A stretch of 64,000 nt of DNA from an uncultured Ectothiorhodospiraceae bacterium (lineage in GTDB: Bacteria > Pseudomonadota > Gammaproteobacteria > Nevskiales > Oceanococcaceae). The position numbers were made by a program, and so were the translations under genes. The notes under the pieces were generated by a model that saw nothing but the letters and a program-made list of their open reading frames with translations, was not told the origin of the DNA and did no database searches. Where the stretch lies: NCBI GenBank assembly GCA_937141935.1, contig CAKZQS010000004.1, positions 222,371-286,370 on the forward strand. The letters run 5' to 3'. Positions 1 through 11,500 of the stretch are shown here, piece after piece. The stretch's first letter is position 1; each line of letters opens with the position of its first letter.

Positions 1-2
1 AC

Positions 3-896
3 CGCATTCGTGGCGAGATCGAGGCGGTGATGGCCGAGGTCGAGTTCCGCGGCAGCATTCAGGCCTTCGCCGCCAAGCTCAAGCAGGACCCGAAGTGGTA
101 CTACACGCAGGCCGAGGACTATCTGCAGGCCTACCGCGCCCTGGGCAAGGTGGTGGATGCGCGCCTGCCCAAGCTGTTCTCCGAATTCCCGGGCCTGCCC
201 TACGGCATCGAGCCGGTGCCGGAGTTTCGCGCCCAGGGCGCGCCGGTGGCCTACTACCTGCCGGGCAGCATCGACTTCGGCCGGCCGGGCGTGTTCTATA
301 TCAACACGCTGCGCATGGCCAGCTCGCCCAAGTACGAGATGGAGGCCCTGCTGGTGCACGAGGCCGTGCCGGGGCACCACTTCCAGATCGCGCTGGCACA
401 GGAGCTCAAAGACGTGCCGGCCTTCCGCCAGCACGCCCGCTTCACGGCCTACATCGAGGGCTGGGGGCTGTACGCCGAGAGCCTGGGCCCCGAGCTGGGG
501 CTGTACGAGGACCCCTATTCGCGCTTCGGCGCCTTGTCCTTCGAGATGTGGCGTGCCGTGCGCCTGGTGGTCGACACCGGCCTGCACGCCCTGGGCTGGT
601 CGCGCGAGCAGGCCATCGAATATTTTGCCGAGCACACCGGCCGCGACCGTGAGCGCATTGCCACGGAGATCGACCGCTACCTGGTGTTGCCCGGTCAGGC
701 GCTGGCCTACAAGATCGGCGAGCGCAAGATTCGCGAACTGCGCACCCGCGCGGAAGAGCAACTGGGCGAAGCCTTCGACCTGCGTGCCTTCCACGCGCGC
801 GTGCTCGGGGCCGGCGCCCTGCCGCTGTCGCTGCTGGAGCAGCGCATAGACAGCTGGATTGCCCAGCAGCAGAACAACACGGAGACCCAACAATGA
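3..896 (+). CDS. DUF885 family peptidase-like protein, C-terminal part (5' truncated by window)
   Basis: Open frame from window start; HEAVPGHHFQ zinc-metallopeptidase-like motif and YIEGWGLYAE typical of DUF885. Confidence 0.85.
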   Translation, partial: RIRGEIEAVMAEVEFRGSIQAFAAKLKQDPKWYYTQAEDYLQAYRALGKVVDARLPKLFSEFPGLPYGIEPVPEFRAQGAPVAYYLPGSIDFGRPGVFYINTLRMASSPKYEMEALLVHEAVPGHHFQIALAQELKDVPAFRQHARFTAYIEGWGLYAESLGPELGLYEDPYSRFGALSFEMWRAVRLVVDTGLHALGWSREQAIEYFAEHTGRDRERIATEIDRYLVLPGQALAYKIGERKIRELRTRAEEQLGEAFDLRAFHARVLGAGALPLSLLEQRIDSWIAQQQNNTETQQ

Positions 897-2497
897 TGCG
901 CATGCGATGGAGCGCGGCCATTCTGGCGGCCGTCCTGGCCGCGGCCGGCCTGCCGGCTGCCGCCGCGGAGCTGGCCAAAGAGCAGATTCTGCACAAGGGC
1001 AACGGCGCCGAGCCGCAAACGCTGGACCCGCACCGGGCCGAGGGCGTGCCCTCCTCGCACATCCTGCGGGACCTGTACGAGGGCCTGACCTCCTCGGCGC
1101 CCAATGGCGACCTGATCCCCGGCGCGGCCACGCATTGGGACATCAGCGACGACGGCACCGTGTACACCTTCCACCTGCGCCCCAAGGCGCGTTGGTCGAA
1201 CGGCGACCCGGTGACCGCCGAGGACTTCGTCTATGGCCTGCGCCGCAGCGTGGACCCGGCGACGCTGAGCAAGTATTCGCAGATCCTGTCCTCGATCCGC
1301 AATGCCGAGGCCATCATCGCCGGCGACAAGCCGCCGGAGTCGCTGGGCGTGCAGGCCCTGGGGCCGCATACGCTGCAGATCACGCTGAAGGCGCCCACGC
1401 CCTACCTGCTGGGCCTGCTGAACCATTCCAGCGCCTACCCGGTGCACCGCGCCAGCGTCGAAGAGCACGGCGAGCGCTTCTCGCGCCCCGGCAACCTGGT
1501 GTCCAACGGCGCCTACATGCTGCATGCGCAGGTGCTGCAGTCGCATGTGCACCTGAAAAAGAACCCGCATTACTGGGAGGCCGATGACGTCGTCATCGAA
1601 GAGGTCTACTACCACGCCACCGAGGACCAGTCCTCCGAGCTCAAGCGCTACCGCGCCGGCGAGCTGCACTGGACCAACGAGGTGCCGCTGTCGCAGGTGC
1701 GCTGGATCCGCGAGAACATGGACGAGGAGTTCCGCGTCGCGACCTACCTGGGCACCTACTACTACGGCTTCAACCTGACCCAGCCGCCCTTCAAGGGCAA
1801 CCTGCCGCTGCGCCGTGCGCTGACGATGGCGATCGACCGCGAGATCATCGTCAACAAGGTCACCCGCCTCGGCGAGCAGCCGGCCTATTCCTGGGTGCCG
1901 CCGGGCGTTTACAACTACGAGGCGCAGGTGCCCGAGTGGGCCAGCTGGCCCTGGGAGCAGCGCCTGGCCGAGGCCCGCCGGCTGTACAAGGAGGCCGGCT
2001 ACGGGCCGGACAACCCGCTGCGCATCGAGCTGCGCTACAACACCAGCGAGAACCACAAGAAGATCGCGGTGGCCGTGGCCGCCATGCTCAAGCAGAACCT
2101 CGGCGTGCGGGTCAACCTGATCAACGAGGAGTGGAAGGTGTTCCTGCAAACGCGCAAGCAAAAGCGCATCACGCAGCTCTTCCGCGCCGGCTGGATCGGC
2201 GACTACAACGACGCCTACACCTTTTCCGAGCTGCTGCACTCCAAGCACGGCATCAACGACTCGGCCTATAACAACCCGGCCTACGATGCGCTGCTGGAAC
2301 AGGCCGCCGTCGAGGGCGACTTCGAGCGCCGCCGCGAGCTGCTGCAGGAAGCCGAGGAGCTGATGCTGCAGGATCAGCCGATCATGCCGATCTATTTCTA
2401 CGTCAGTAAGAAGATGGTCAGCCCCCGGGTTGACGGCTTCCAGACCAACATCATGGACCACCACTACACGAAGAACTTCCGCCTGCTGGCCCGCTAG
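893..2497 (+). CDS. oppA: Oligopeptide ABC transporter substrate-binding protein
   Basis: Signal peptide; EPQTLDPHRAEGVPSSHILRDLYEGL and SBP_bac_5 pattern; first gene of opp cluster; ATGA overlap with upstream gene. Confidence 0.92.
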   Translation: MMRMRWSAAILAAVLAAAGLPAAAAELAKEQILHKGNGAEPQTLDPHRAEGVPSSHILRDLYEGLTSSAPNGDLIPGAATHWDISDDGTVYTFHLRPKARWSNGDPVTAEDFVYGLRRSVDPATLSKYSQILSSIRNAEAIIAGDKPPESLGVQALGPHTLQITLKAPTPYLLGLLNHSSAYPVHRASVEEHGERFSRPGNLVSNGAYMLHAQVLQSHVHLKKNPHYWEADDVVIEEVYYHATEDQSSELKRYRAGELHWTNEVPLSQVRWIRENMDEEFRVATYLGTYYYGFNLTQPPFKGNLPLRRALTMAIDREIIVNKVTRLGEQPAYSWVPPGVYNYEAQVPEWASWPWEQRLAEARRLYKEAGYGPDNPLRIELRYNTSENHKKIAVAVAAMLKQNLGVRVNLINEEWKVFLQTRKQKRITQLFRAGWIGDYNDAYTFSELLHSKHGINDSAYNNPAYDALLEQAAVEGDFERRRELLQEAEELMLQDQPIMPIYFYVSKKMVSPRVDGFQTNIMDHHYTKNFRLLAR

Positions 2498-2526
2498 GGC
2501 CCGGCAACAGGGGAAGGGGAGTACAC

Positions 2527-3450
2527 ATGCTGCGCTATGCCTTGCGGCGCCTGGTGGGGGCCATACCAACCCTGCTGGTGCTGATCACGCTGGCCTTCTT
2601 CATGATTCGCGTCGCCCCCGGCGGCCCGTTCGACAGCGAGAAGAGCCTGCCGCCCGAGATCGAAGCCAACCTCAACGAGGCCTACCACCTGGACGAGCCG
2701 CTGTGGCAGCAGTACCTGCGCTACATGGGCAACATCCTGCAGGGCGACTTTGGGCCCAGCTTCCAGTACCGCGAGTACTCGGTGAACGAGCTGATCGCCC
2801 AGGGCTTCTCCGTGTCGCTGACCATCGGCGGCACCGCGCTGCTGGTGGCGCTGCTGGTGGGATGCACGCTGGGGATCATCGCGGCGCTGCGACAAAACCG
2901 GCCCACCGACTATGCGGTGATGACGCTGGCGATGACCGGGATATCCATCCCCAACTTCGTCGTCGCGCCGCTGCTGATCCTGGCCTTCGCGGTGGGTCTG
3001 GGCTGGTTCCCGGCCGGCGGCTGGGAGGGCGACAGCCTGGCCAAGATCGTGCTGCCGGTCATCGCGCTGGCGCTGCCCTACATCGCCTACATCTCGCGGC
3101 TGATGCGCAGCTCGATGATCGAAACCCTGCGCAGCAACTACATCCGCACGGCGCGGGCCAAGGGCATGCCGGAGCGGGTGGTGATTTTGCGCCATGCGCT
3201 CAAGCCCGCCTTCATGCCGGTGCTGTCCTTTCTGGGCCCCGCCGCGGCGGCGATCATCACCGGCTCCGTGGTCATCGAGATGATTTTCGGCATCCCCGGC
3301 CTGGGCCGCTATTTCGTGCAGGGCGCGCTGAACCGCGACTACACGCTGGTGATGGGCGTGGTCGTGTTCTACGGCATCCTGATCATCCTGTTCAACTTCA
3401 TCGTCGACCTGCTCTACGGCGCGCTCGACCCGAAGGTGCGCTATGACTGA
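2527..3450 (+). CDS. oppB: Oligopeptide ABC transporter permease
   Basis: Multi-TM; EAA-loop IRTARAKGMPERVVILRHALKPA; OppB-like N-terminus. Confidence 0.92.
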   Translation: MLRYALRRLVGAIPTLLVLITLAFFMIRVAPGGPFDSEKSLPPEIEANLNEAYHLDEPLWQQYLRYMGNILQGDFGPSFQYREYSVNELIAQGFSVSLTIGGTALLVALLVGCTLGIIAALRQNRPTDYAVMTLAMTGISIPNFVVAPLLILAFAVGLGWFPAGGWEGDSLAKIVLPVIALALPYIAYISRLMRSSMIETLRSNYIRTARAKGMPERVVILRHALKPAFMPVLSFLGPAAAAIITGSVVIEMIFGIPGLGRYFVQGALNRDYTLVMGVVVFYGILIILFNFIVDLLYGALDPKVRYD

Positions 3451-4360
3451 TGTGCAAACCACCAGCCCCGCGGATGCGGTGGCGGCGGTGACCGACCCCA
3501 CCCAGGACATCGCCGGCCGCAGCCTGTGGCAGGACGCCTGGCGGCGCCTGCGGGCCAACCGCGCGGCGCTGACCGCCGTGGCCCTGCTCAGCGTGATGAC
3601 GCTGCTGGTGCTGTTCGGGCCGATGCTCTCGCCCTATGACTTCGACTACACCGACTGGGACAACGTCTCGGTGGCGCCCAGCTTTGCCAGCGGGCACTAC
3701 TTCGGCACCGACTTCGTCGGCCGCGACCTGTTCGTGCGCACGCTCGAGGGCGGCCGGATCAGCCTGCTGATCGGCGTGGTGGCCACGCTGGTCAGCCTGG
3801 TCATCGGCATCTCCTGGGGGGCCACCGCGGGTTATCTGGGCGGGCGTATCGACAACGTGATGATGCGCATCGTCGACATCCTTTACGCGATGCCCTTCAT
3901 GTTCTTCGTAATCCTGCTGATGGTGTTTTTCGGCCGCAACATCCTGCTGATCTTCATCGCCATCGGCGCGATCAACTGGCTGGACATGGCGCGCATCGTG
4001 CGCGGGCAGACGATCTCGCTCAAGCAGCGCGAGTTCGTCGAGGCGGCCGTGGCCTGCGGCGTCTCCAGCCGGCGGATCATCTTCCGCCACATCGTGCCCA
4101 ACCTGCTCGGTGTGGTTGCCGTGTACGTCACGCTGACCATCCCGCAGGTGATCCTGGTCGAGTCCTTCCTGTCCTTCCTGGGTCTGGGCGTGCAGGAGCC
4201 CTACACCAGCTGGGGGGCGCTGGTGAACGAGGGCGCGCAGCAGATGGAATCGGCCGTGTGGATGCTGATCTTCCCCGCAAGCTTCCTGGCGTTGACCCTG
4301 TTCTGCTTCAACTTCATCGGGGACGGGCTGCGTGACGCGCTCGACCCGAAGGATCGCTGA
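3443..4360 (+). CDS. oppC: Oligopeptide ABC transporter permease
   Basis: OppC-like N-terminus SLWQDAWRRLRANRAAL; permease EAA loop; overlaps oppB. Confidence 0.92.
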   Translation: MTDVQTTSPADAVAAVTDPTQDIAGRSLWQDAWRRLRANRAALTAVALLSVMTLLVLFGPMLSPYDFDYTDWDNVSVAPSFASGHYFGTDFVGRDLFVRTLEGGRISLLIGVVATLVSLVIGISWGATAGYLGGRIDNVMMRIVDILYAMPFMFFVILLMVFFGRNILLIFIAIGAINWLDMARIVRGQTISLKQREFVEAAVACGVSSRRIIFRHIVPNLLGVVAVYVTLTIPQVILVESFLSFLGLGVQEPYTSWGALVNEGAQQMESAVWMLIFPASFLALTLFCFNFIGDGLRDALDPKDR

Positions 4361-4362
4361 TC

Positions 4363-5343
4363 ATGTCCGCCAACAACCTGCTGGAGGTGCACAACCTCCG
4401 CGTGCGCTTCGCCACCCAGGACGGCGAGGTCGAGGCCGTCAACGGCGTGAACTTCTCGCTGGCCCCCGGGGAGACCCTGGGCATCGTCGGCGAGTCCGGT
4501 TCCGGCAAGAGCCAGACCGTGCTGGCGATCATGGGCCTGCTGGCCGGCAACGGCCAGGCCAGCGGCAAGGTCGTCTTCGGCGGCAAGGACCTGCTGACGT
4601 TGGGCAGCCGTGAGCTCAACGCCGTGCGCGGCGCCAATATCGGGATGATCTTTCAGGACCCGATGACCTCGCTGAACCCCTTCCTGCGAATTTCGACGCA
4701 GCTCACCGAGAGCCTGGTCGCGCACCGCGGCATGAGCAAGAAGGAGGCGCTGGCCCGCGCCGTCGAGGTGCTCGATGCCGTGCACATCCCCGATGCGAAG
4801 AACCGCGTGCACTACTACCCGCACGAATTCTCCGGCGGCATGCGCCAGCGGGTGATGATCGCGATGGCGCTGTTGTGCAAGCCGCAGCTGATCATCGCCG
4901 ACGAGCCGACCACTGCGCTCGACGTGACCGTGCAGGCCCAGATCCTGGCCCTGCTGGACGAGCTCAAGCGCGACTTCGGCGTGGCCATCATCCTGATCAC
5001 CCACGACCTCGGCGTCGTTGCCGGCCTGTGCGAGAAGGTGATGGTGATGTACGGCGGCCAGGTGATGGAGTGCGCGCCGCTGGACGACATCTTCGCCCAC
5101 CCGCGCCACCCCTACACCCGCGGCCTGCTGCGCAGCGTGCCGCGCCTGGACGGCGCCGGTGAGACACGCCTGGCCACGATCCCCGGCAATCCGCCGGACC
5201 TGCTGCACCTGCCGGTGGGCTGCCCCTTCAGCCCGCGTTGCCCGGATGTGCGGGACCTTTGCCGCAGCGATCGCCCGCTGCTGCGCTACCAGGACGCCGA
5301 CAGCGCCCGGGCCTGCCATGTCCCGGTGGAGGAGCTGACATGA
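4363..5343 (+). CDS. oppD: Oligopeptide ABC transporter ATP-binding protein
   Basis: Walker A GESGSGKS, signature FSGGMRQR, Walker [14 protein letters not shown]-terminal oligo_HPY Cys motif. Confidence 0.93.
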   Translation: MSANNLLEVHNLRVRFATQDGEVEAVNGVNFSLAPGETLGIVGESGSGKSQTVLAIMGLLAGNGQASGKVVFGGKDLLTLGSRELNAVRGANIGMIFQDPMTSLNPFLRISTQLTESLVAHRGMSKKEALARAVEVLDAVHIPDAKNRVHYYPHEFSGGMRQRVMIAMALLCKPQLIIADEPTTALDVTVQAQILALLDELKRDFGVAIILITHDLGVVAGLCEKVMVMYGGQVMECAPLDDIFAHPRHPYTRGLLRSVPRLDGAGETRLATIPGNPPDLLHLPVGCPFSPRCPDVRDLCRSDRPLLRYQDADSARACHVPVEELT

Positions 5344-6311
5344 GTACGCCGCTGCTCAAACTCGAGGACGTGCGCGTCCACTTTCCCATCGCCGATGGCT
5401 TCTGGCACAGCCGTGCGCTGAAGGCCGTGGACGGCGTCAGCTTCGAGCTGGAGGCCGGCAGCACGCTGGGCGTGGTCGGCGAGTCCGGCTGCGGCAAGTC
5501 CACGCTGGCCCGCGCGATTCTGGGGATCCACCCGCCGACCTCGGGCCGCATCTGGCTCGATGGCACCGAACTCACCGGGCTGTCGCGGCGCGCCATGCAG
5601 CCGCACCGGCGCACGATGCAGATCGTGTTTCAGGACCCGCTGGCCAGCCTGAACCCGCGCATGACGGTGGGCGAGGCCATCGCCGAGCCGCTGCGCGTGT
5701 TCCGCCCCGAACTGTCGGCCGCCGACCGCCGGCGCAAGGTGCGCCAGTCGATGGAGCTGGTGGGGCTGCTGCCCAACCAGATCAACCGCTACCCGCACGA
5801 GTTCTCCGGCGGCCAGTGCCAGCGCATCGGTATCGCCCGGGCGCTGGTGGTCGAGCCCAAGCTGCTGCTCTGCGACGAGCCGGTCAGCGCGCTGGACGTG
5901 TCGATCCAGGCGCAGATCGTCAACCTGTTGATGGACCTGCAAAAGGAAATGGGCCTGGCGTTGCTGTTCATCGCCCACGACCTCTCCGTGGTGCGCCACA
6001 TCTCCGACCGGGTCATGGTGATGTACCTGGGCAAGACGATGGAGCTGGCCGACCGCGACACGCTGTACAGCCAGCCGCAGCACCCCTACACGCAGGCGCT
6101 GATCGGTGCCGTGCCGATTCCCGACCCGGTACGCGAGCGCGAAAAGGAGGTCACGCTGCTCTCCGGCGAGCTGCCCTCGCCGCTGTCGCCGCCCTCGGGC
6201 TGCGTGTTCCGGACCCGCTGCCCCATTGCGCAGGAGGTCTGCGCGCAGTCGGTGCCCGCCCTCAAACCGGCCGAGCGCAGCCCTGCCGCGGTGGCCTGCA
6301 AATTCGCCTGA
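5340..6311 (+). CDS. oppF: Oligopeptide ABC transporter ATP-binding protein
   Basis: Walker A GESGCGKS, signature FSGGQCQR, Walker B LLLCDEPVSALD; ATGA overlap with oppD. Confidence 0.93.
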   Translation: MSTPLLKLEDVRVHFPIADGFWHSRALKAVDGVSFELEAGSTLGVVGESGCGKSTLARAILGIHPPTSGRIWLDGTELTGLSRRAMQPHRRTMQIVFQDPLASLNPRMTVGEAIAEPLRVFRPELSAADRRRKVRQSMELVGLLPNQINRYPHEFSGGQCQRIGIARALVVEPKLLLCDEPVSALDVSIQAQIVNLLMDLQKEMGLALLFIAHDLSVVRHISDRVMVMYLGKTMELADRDTLYSQPQHPYTQALIGAVPIPDPVREREKEVTLLSGELPSPLSPPSGCVFRTRCPIAQEVCAQSVPALKPAERSPAAVACKFA

Positions 6312-6382
6312 GGCCGCGTGCGGCGCCCGTTTGGGTATCATGCGCGGCAGCATTTTCGTATAACAGAACTAGGACACTCGAC

Positions 6383-7099
6383 ATGCAACGGATTCTTTGC
6401 GGTCTGGTCACCGCCGCGGCGCTGAGCCCGGCCTTCGCGGCCAGCGAGATCAACCTGGGCGTTTCTTCCGAATACGTCTTCCGCGGCATTCCGCAAAGCG
6501 ATGGCGCCCAGGTCTGGGGCTCCTTCGACTACTACATGGAGTCCTGGGGCACCTACGCCGGCATGTGGGTCTCCAACGCCGGCCTGGGCGGCAACGAAGA
6601 AGTGGACGTCTACGCCGGCTATGCGCTGACGCTGGGCGAGACGCTGTCGCTGGACTTTGGCGGCATCGGCTACTTCGACCCGAGCGCGCCGGAGAGCGGC
6701 ACCAGCACCAACAGCGGTGAGGCCTACCTGGGCGTCAACTGGGGCCTGTTCAACAGCTATGGCTACTACGGCTTCGGCACCACCGCCGAGGACGAGGACG
6801 AATACGCCTACGTCGAAGCCAACTACGAGATCGAGGTCCTGCCGGACGCCCGCGTGCGCCTGCACGGCGGCTACTTCCTGGGCCTGGGCGACTACTACGA
6901 TCAGTTCGCCGATGACGACTACATCGACTACGGCGTCAGCTTCATCAAGGACTACGGCCTGGCCGGCCAGATCGCGCTGGCGGTGACCGCGACGACGATC
7001 GACGCCAACCATGGCTTCACGGCCATCGACGGCAGCCTGGAAAGCGACCGCCCGCAGTTCACGGTGGGCTGGAGCCGCAGCTTCGGTTCGGCCTTTTAA
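6383..7099 (+). CDS. TorF-family putative porin (TIGR02001-like)
   Basis: Signal peptide then EINLGVSSEYVFRGIPQSDGAQVWGSFDY, alternating beta-strand pattern, terminal F. Confidence 0.8.
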   Translation: MQRILCGLVTAAALSPAFAASEINLGVSSEYVFRGIPQSDGAQVWGSFDYYMESWGTYAGMWVSNAGLGGNEEVDVYAGYALTLGETLSLDFGGIGYFDPSAPESGTSTNSGEAYLGVNWGLFNSYGYYGFGTTAEDEDEYAYVEANYEIEVLPDARVRLHGGYFLGLGDYYDQFADDDYIDYGVSFIKDYGLAGQIALAVTATTIDANHGFTAIDGSLESDRPQFTVGWSRSFGSAF

Positions 7100-7177
7100 G
7101 CGGCGCGCATCGCGGCTGGCCCGCAGTTCCGCCCTGCCGGCGGCTGCGGCAGCACCGGATCACTGTTTGATCTTCAG

Positions 7178-7204
7178 GGGGAGCTTCGGGCTCCCCTTGT
7201 TTTG
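7178..7204 (+). terminator. Rho-independent terminator-like hairpin
   Basis: GGGGAGC-TTCGG-GCTCCCC followed by TTGTTTT. Confidence 0.75.
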
Positions 7205-7219
7205 CCCGGGGAGACCGTC

Positions 7220-8542
7220 ATGACCCAACTTGCCGACGCGCTGCAGCTGCCCTGCGGCGTCACCTTGCCCAACCGCCTGCTGAAGTCGGCCATGACCGAG
7301 GGCCTGGCCGACCCGCTGGGCCGGGCCACGCCGCGCCACGCCACGCTGTACCGGCGCTGGAGCGAGGGTGGGGTGGGGCTGCTGATCAGCGGCAACGTCA
7401 TGGTCGACTACCGCTACCTGGAGCGGCCCGGCAACATCGTCAGCGACGGCAACGGCGGGGAGGCCACGCTGGCGCAGATGGCGGCGGCCGGCACCGCCGC
7501 CGGCAACCAGCTGTGGATGCAGATCAGCCACCCCGGGCGCCAGTGCACGCGGCTGTCCAACCGCGAACCGCTGGCGCCGTCGGCGGTGCAACTGCGCCTG
7601 GGCGGGCTGTTCGGCCAGCCGCGCGAGATGAGCGAGGAGGACATCCGCGCCGCCATCGCCGGCTACGCCCGCGTGGCCGGGGCGGCCAGGACGGCCGGCT
7701 TCACCGGCGTGCAAGTGCACGGGGCCCATGGCTACCTGCTGAGCCAGTTCCTGTCGCCGCGCACCAATCGCCGCGACGATGCCTGGGGCGGGCCGCTGCA
7801 GAACCGCGCGCGGATGCTGCTGGAAACGGTGCGTGCCGTGCGCGCCACCGTGGGCCCGGACTACCCGGTCAGCGTCAAGCTGAACTCGGCCGACTTCTCC
7901 AAGAACGGCTTCACGCTGGAGGAGTCCTGCCAGGTAGCCCAGTGGCTGCAGGCCGAGGGCCTGGATCTGCTGGAGATCTCCGGCGGCACCTACGAGGACT
8001 TCGCGCCGCTGGACGGCAGCACGCGCAAAAGCGACAGCACCATCGCCCGCGAGGCCTATTTCCTGGAGTACGCGCGGGAGATCCGGCGCGCGGTGACGCT
8101 GCCGCTGGCCATCACCGGCGGCTTTCGCTCGCGCCCGGTCATGGACAGCGCGCTGGCCGAAGGCGCGCTGGACGTCATCGGCCTGGCGCGGCCGCTGTGC
8201 GTCGAGCCGGATGCCGGCCACAAGCTGCTGGCCGACCCGCAGTACCGCCTGCCCGAGCCGGAAGAGGGCCTGCGCCTGGGGCCGGGCGTGTTCGGACCCT
8301 ATTCCTCGGTGGCGCTGTTCAAGGCGCTGAACGTGCAGGCCTCCGTGGCCTGGTTTTACCGCCAGATCATCGCGCTGAGCGAGGGGCGTGCGGTGCCCGA
8401 GCCCATGGGCGCGCTGCGGGCCTACGCCCGGCACATGCGCGACGAAATCGGCCTGGCGATGGCCCGGCGCCGCCAGCTGCGCGCGGCCGGCCGCGACCTG
8501 CAAACCTACACCGCGGACGGCGCGGCCAGCGGCGCCGACTGA
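7220..8542 (+). CDS. NADH:flavin oxidoreductase (Old Yellow Enzyme family)
   Basis: LPNRLLKSAMTEGLAD, VQVHGAHGYLLSQFLSP, ISGGTYE motifs. Confidence 0.9.
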   Translation: MTQLADALQLPCGVTLPNRLLKSAMTEGLADPLGRATPRHATLYRRWSEGGVGLLISGNVMVDYRYLERPGNIVSDGNGGEATLAQMAAAGTAAGNQLWMQISHPGRQCTRLSNREPLAPSAVQLRLGGLFGQPREMSEEDIRAAIAGYARVAGAARTAGFTGVQVHGAHGYLLSQFLSPRTNRRDDAWGGPLQNRARMLLETVRAVRATVGPDYPVSVKLNSADFSKNGFTLEESCQVAQWLQAEGLDLLEISGGTYEDFAPLDGSTRKSDSTIAREAYFLEYAREIRRAVTLPLAITGGFRSRPVMDSALAEGALDVIGLARPLCVEPDAGHKLLADPQYRLPEPEEGLRLGPGVFGPYSSVALFKALNVQASVAWFYRQIIALSEGRAVPEPMGALRAYARHMRDEIGLAMARRRQLRAAGRDLQTYTADGAASGAD

Positions 8543-8559
8543 GGTCCCGCCGGGGGCGG

Positions 8560-11500
8560 CTAATTCTGCGTCACGGTGCCCGGCAGGCTGGAGATCAGCG
8601 CGGCAACCTCGCGCACATTCACCGGCTTGACCAGGTGCGCCGTGAAGCCCACCTCGGTGGTGCGCTCGCGCTCGGCCTGCTGGCCGTAGCCCGTCACCGC
8701 GACGATGCGCGTGTGGTGCAGGTCCGGCATCGCGCGCAGGCGGCGGGCGACCTCGAACCCATCGATGACGGGCAGGCCCAGGTCCAGCAACACCACGTCG
8801 GGGCGCATCTCGGCGGCCGCGCGTAGCGCATTGGGCCCGTCCAGCGCGATGCGGGTCTGGTGGCCCAGGTCGCTCAGGTATTCGGACAATCCCTCCGCTG
8901 CGTCACGGTTGTCGTCGACCACCAGCACCTTGTAGGGCTGCTGGGTATGGGTGGCCGGGGGTGCGTCGGCGTGGGTGCCGGCGCCGTCGACCGGCGCCTC
9001 GGCCTGCGGCAGCGTCAGCCGGAAGGTGCTGCCGCAGCCCGGCCCGTCGCTGTGCGCCTCGATCTGGCCACCATGCTGCTGCACCAGGCTGCGCACGATG
9101 GCCAGGCCCAGCCCCAGGCCGCCCTGCGAGCGCTCGATGCCCTGCGCGCGCTGCGCGAACATGTCGAAGATGCGCGGCATCAGCTCGGGGTCCATGCCCA
9201 CGCCGTTGTCCTCGACCTCGATGACGACCTGCTCGCCCCGGGGGTGGGCGCGCAGCGTGATGTGCCCGCCCGGGTCGGTGTACTTGGCGGCATTGGTCAG
9301 CAAGTTCGACAACACCTGCGTCAGCCGCGGCGCATCGCCATCCAGCCACAGCCCCGGCTCGACCTGCCGGCTCAGCCGGTGGCGGCGCTCCTCCAGCAAG
9401 GGGCTGGCCGTCTCCACCGCCGACTGCAGGATCTCGTCCAGCGCCACCGGCGCCCGGCGCAGGGCGATCTTGCCGCGGGTGATGCGGGAGACGTCCATCA
9501 GGTCGTCCACCAGCCGGGTCAGCTGCTGGGCCTGGCGCTCGATCACCTCGCGCTCGGTCGGCAGTGCCTCCGGGTCGCGCATGCGCATCAGTTCCAGCGC
9601 GGTGACGATCGGCGCCAGCGGGTTGCGCAGTTCGTGGCTGAGCATGGCCGGGAACTCGTCCTTGGCGCGGCTGGCCTCTTCCGCCTGCTGGCGCAGGCCC
9701 TCGATCCGCTCCCGGGCGTTGACCTGCTCGGTCACGTCAAACGCGGTCGCAAGGACGCCGTCGACCTCGCCGTCCACGTTGCGCAGGGGGGCGTAGATGA
9801 AGTTGTAGTAGTACAGGCGCTCCTCGCCGCTGTCCGGGTTGCGCAGCATCGCGGGGGTCTCGTGGCCGATGTGCGCTTCGCCGGTGTCCAGCACGCCGCG
9901 CAGCAGTTCGGGGAAAGCCTGCTCGCGCAGCTCCGGGATCACGTCCAGCATCGGCCGGCCAATGACCTCGTCGTGGCTGCGCCCCCAGATCTGGCAGGTG
10001 GGCTCATTGGCCAGTTCGATGATGTGCTCGCGGCCGCGCAGGATGACGACCGGCGCGGGCGCCTGCATGAACAGCGATTCCAGGTGTTCGATCTGCAGCG
10101 CGGCGAGCCGTTGCGCCTCGCGCTCGCGCGCCTGCAGTTCGCCGCGCTCGCGCTCGATGCGCGCCAGCGCCAGCTGGGCGCCCACCCGCGCCAACAGCTC
10201 GCGCGCCGAGAAGGGCTTGACCAGGTAGGCATTGACGCCGGCGCGAACGCCGTCGATGCGCGCCTCCTCGCCGGCGCGCGCCGACAGCATCACGATGGGC
10301 AGGGCCGCGGTGCGCTCGTCGGCGCGCAGCGCGCGCGCCAGTTCCAGGCCGTTCAGGCGCGGCATCATCACGTCGGTCAGCAGCAGATCCGGCGGGTCGG
10401 CCTGAATCATTTCCAGCGCCTGCTGGCCGTCGCAGGCCAGCTCGACCCGCCACTGGGGCGCCAGCAGCCGCTGCAGGTAGTCGCGCATGTCGGCGTTGTC
10501 GTCGGCAATCAGCACCCGCTCCGGCGGGCCGTCGAGGTCCTCGCTGCCGGTCAGCGTGTCGTAGAGCATGGCCTCGCTGTCGGCCGCATCCAGCGTGTCC
10601 AGCGCATCGGCCGGCAGCCAGCGCAGCGCCTCCTCGACAAAGGGGGCCGCATGATCGGCAAGGTTAGCCGGCGGTTGCAGGCCGGCACCGGCCGGTGTGC
10701 TCGGCAGCGCCGCGTGCAGCGGCAGGCGCACGCGGAACAGGCTGCCGCGGTCGGGCTCGGATTCGACCTCCACGCTGCCCTCGTGCAGCAGCGCCAGCTC
10801 GCGCACCAGGGCCAGGCCGATGCCGCTGCCCTCCTGCGTGCGGCCGGCGCTGCCCTCGACCCGCGCGAAGCGCTCGAACAGCCGCCCGAGGTGTTCGGGG
10901 GCGATGCCGACTCCGCTGTCGCTGACCTCCAGCACCGCCTGCCGGCCGCGCGCGTGCAGCGCGACGCGGATATGGCCCCGCAGCGTGAACTTGAAGGCAT
11001 TCGACAGCAGGTTCAGAACAATCTTTTCCCACATGTCGCGATCCACCGGCACGGGCCGCGGCAGGGGCGGGCAGTCCACCTGCAGCTCCAGCCCCGCCTT
11101 GTCGCAGGCCGAGCGGAAGTTGCTGGCCAGGTCGCGGGTCAGCTCGGCGAGGTTGGTCGGCTCGCGCTGGGCCTGCATGCGGCCAGCCTCGATGCGGGAA
11201 AAATCCAGCAGCGAATTGACCAGCTTGAGCAGCCGCAGCGCATTGCGATGCGCCAGGGTCAGCTGCTGGCGGGTGGGTTCGTCGATGCCGGTCTCGTCGA
11301 GCACATCGCGTAGCGGCGTCAGGATCAGCGACAGCGGCGTGCGGAACTCGTGGCTGACGTTGGAAAAGAAGATGGTCTTGGCGTCATCGATCTCGGCCAG
11401 CGCCTCGGCGCGGCGGCGCTCGGCCGTATAGGCCTCGGCGTTGGCGAGGGCCGTTTCGACCTGGGCGGCGATCAGGTCGCAGAACTGGGTGTAGTTGTCG

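Noticed and set aside
707-2569. 620-aa minus-strand ORF
   Set aside because: Antisense to oppA; low-complexity H/R/Q/V-rich composition typical of GC-rich antisense frames.
6331-6364. Sigma-70 promoter for the TorF-like gene (TTGGGT / TATAAC)
   Set aside because: Spacer is 22 bp, too long for a confident call.
8860-11313. 817-aa plus-strand ORF opposite the hybrid kinase
   Set aside because: No domain signal; the minus-strand frame has clear HK/REC motifs.
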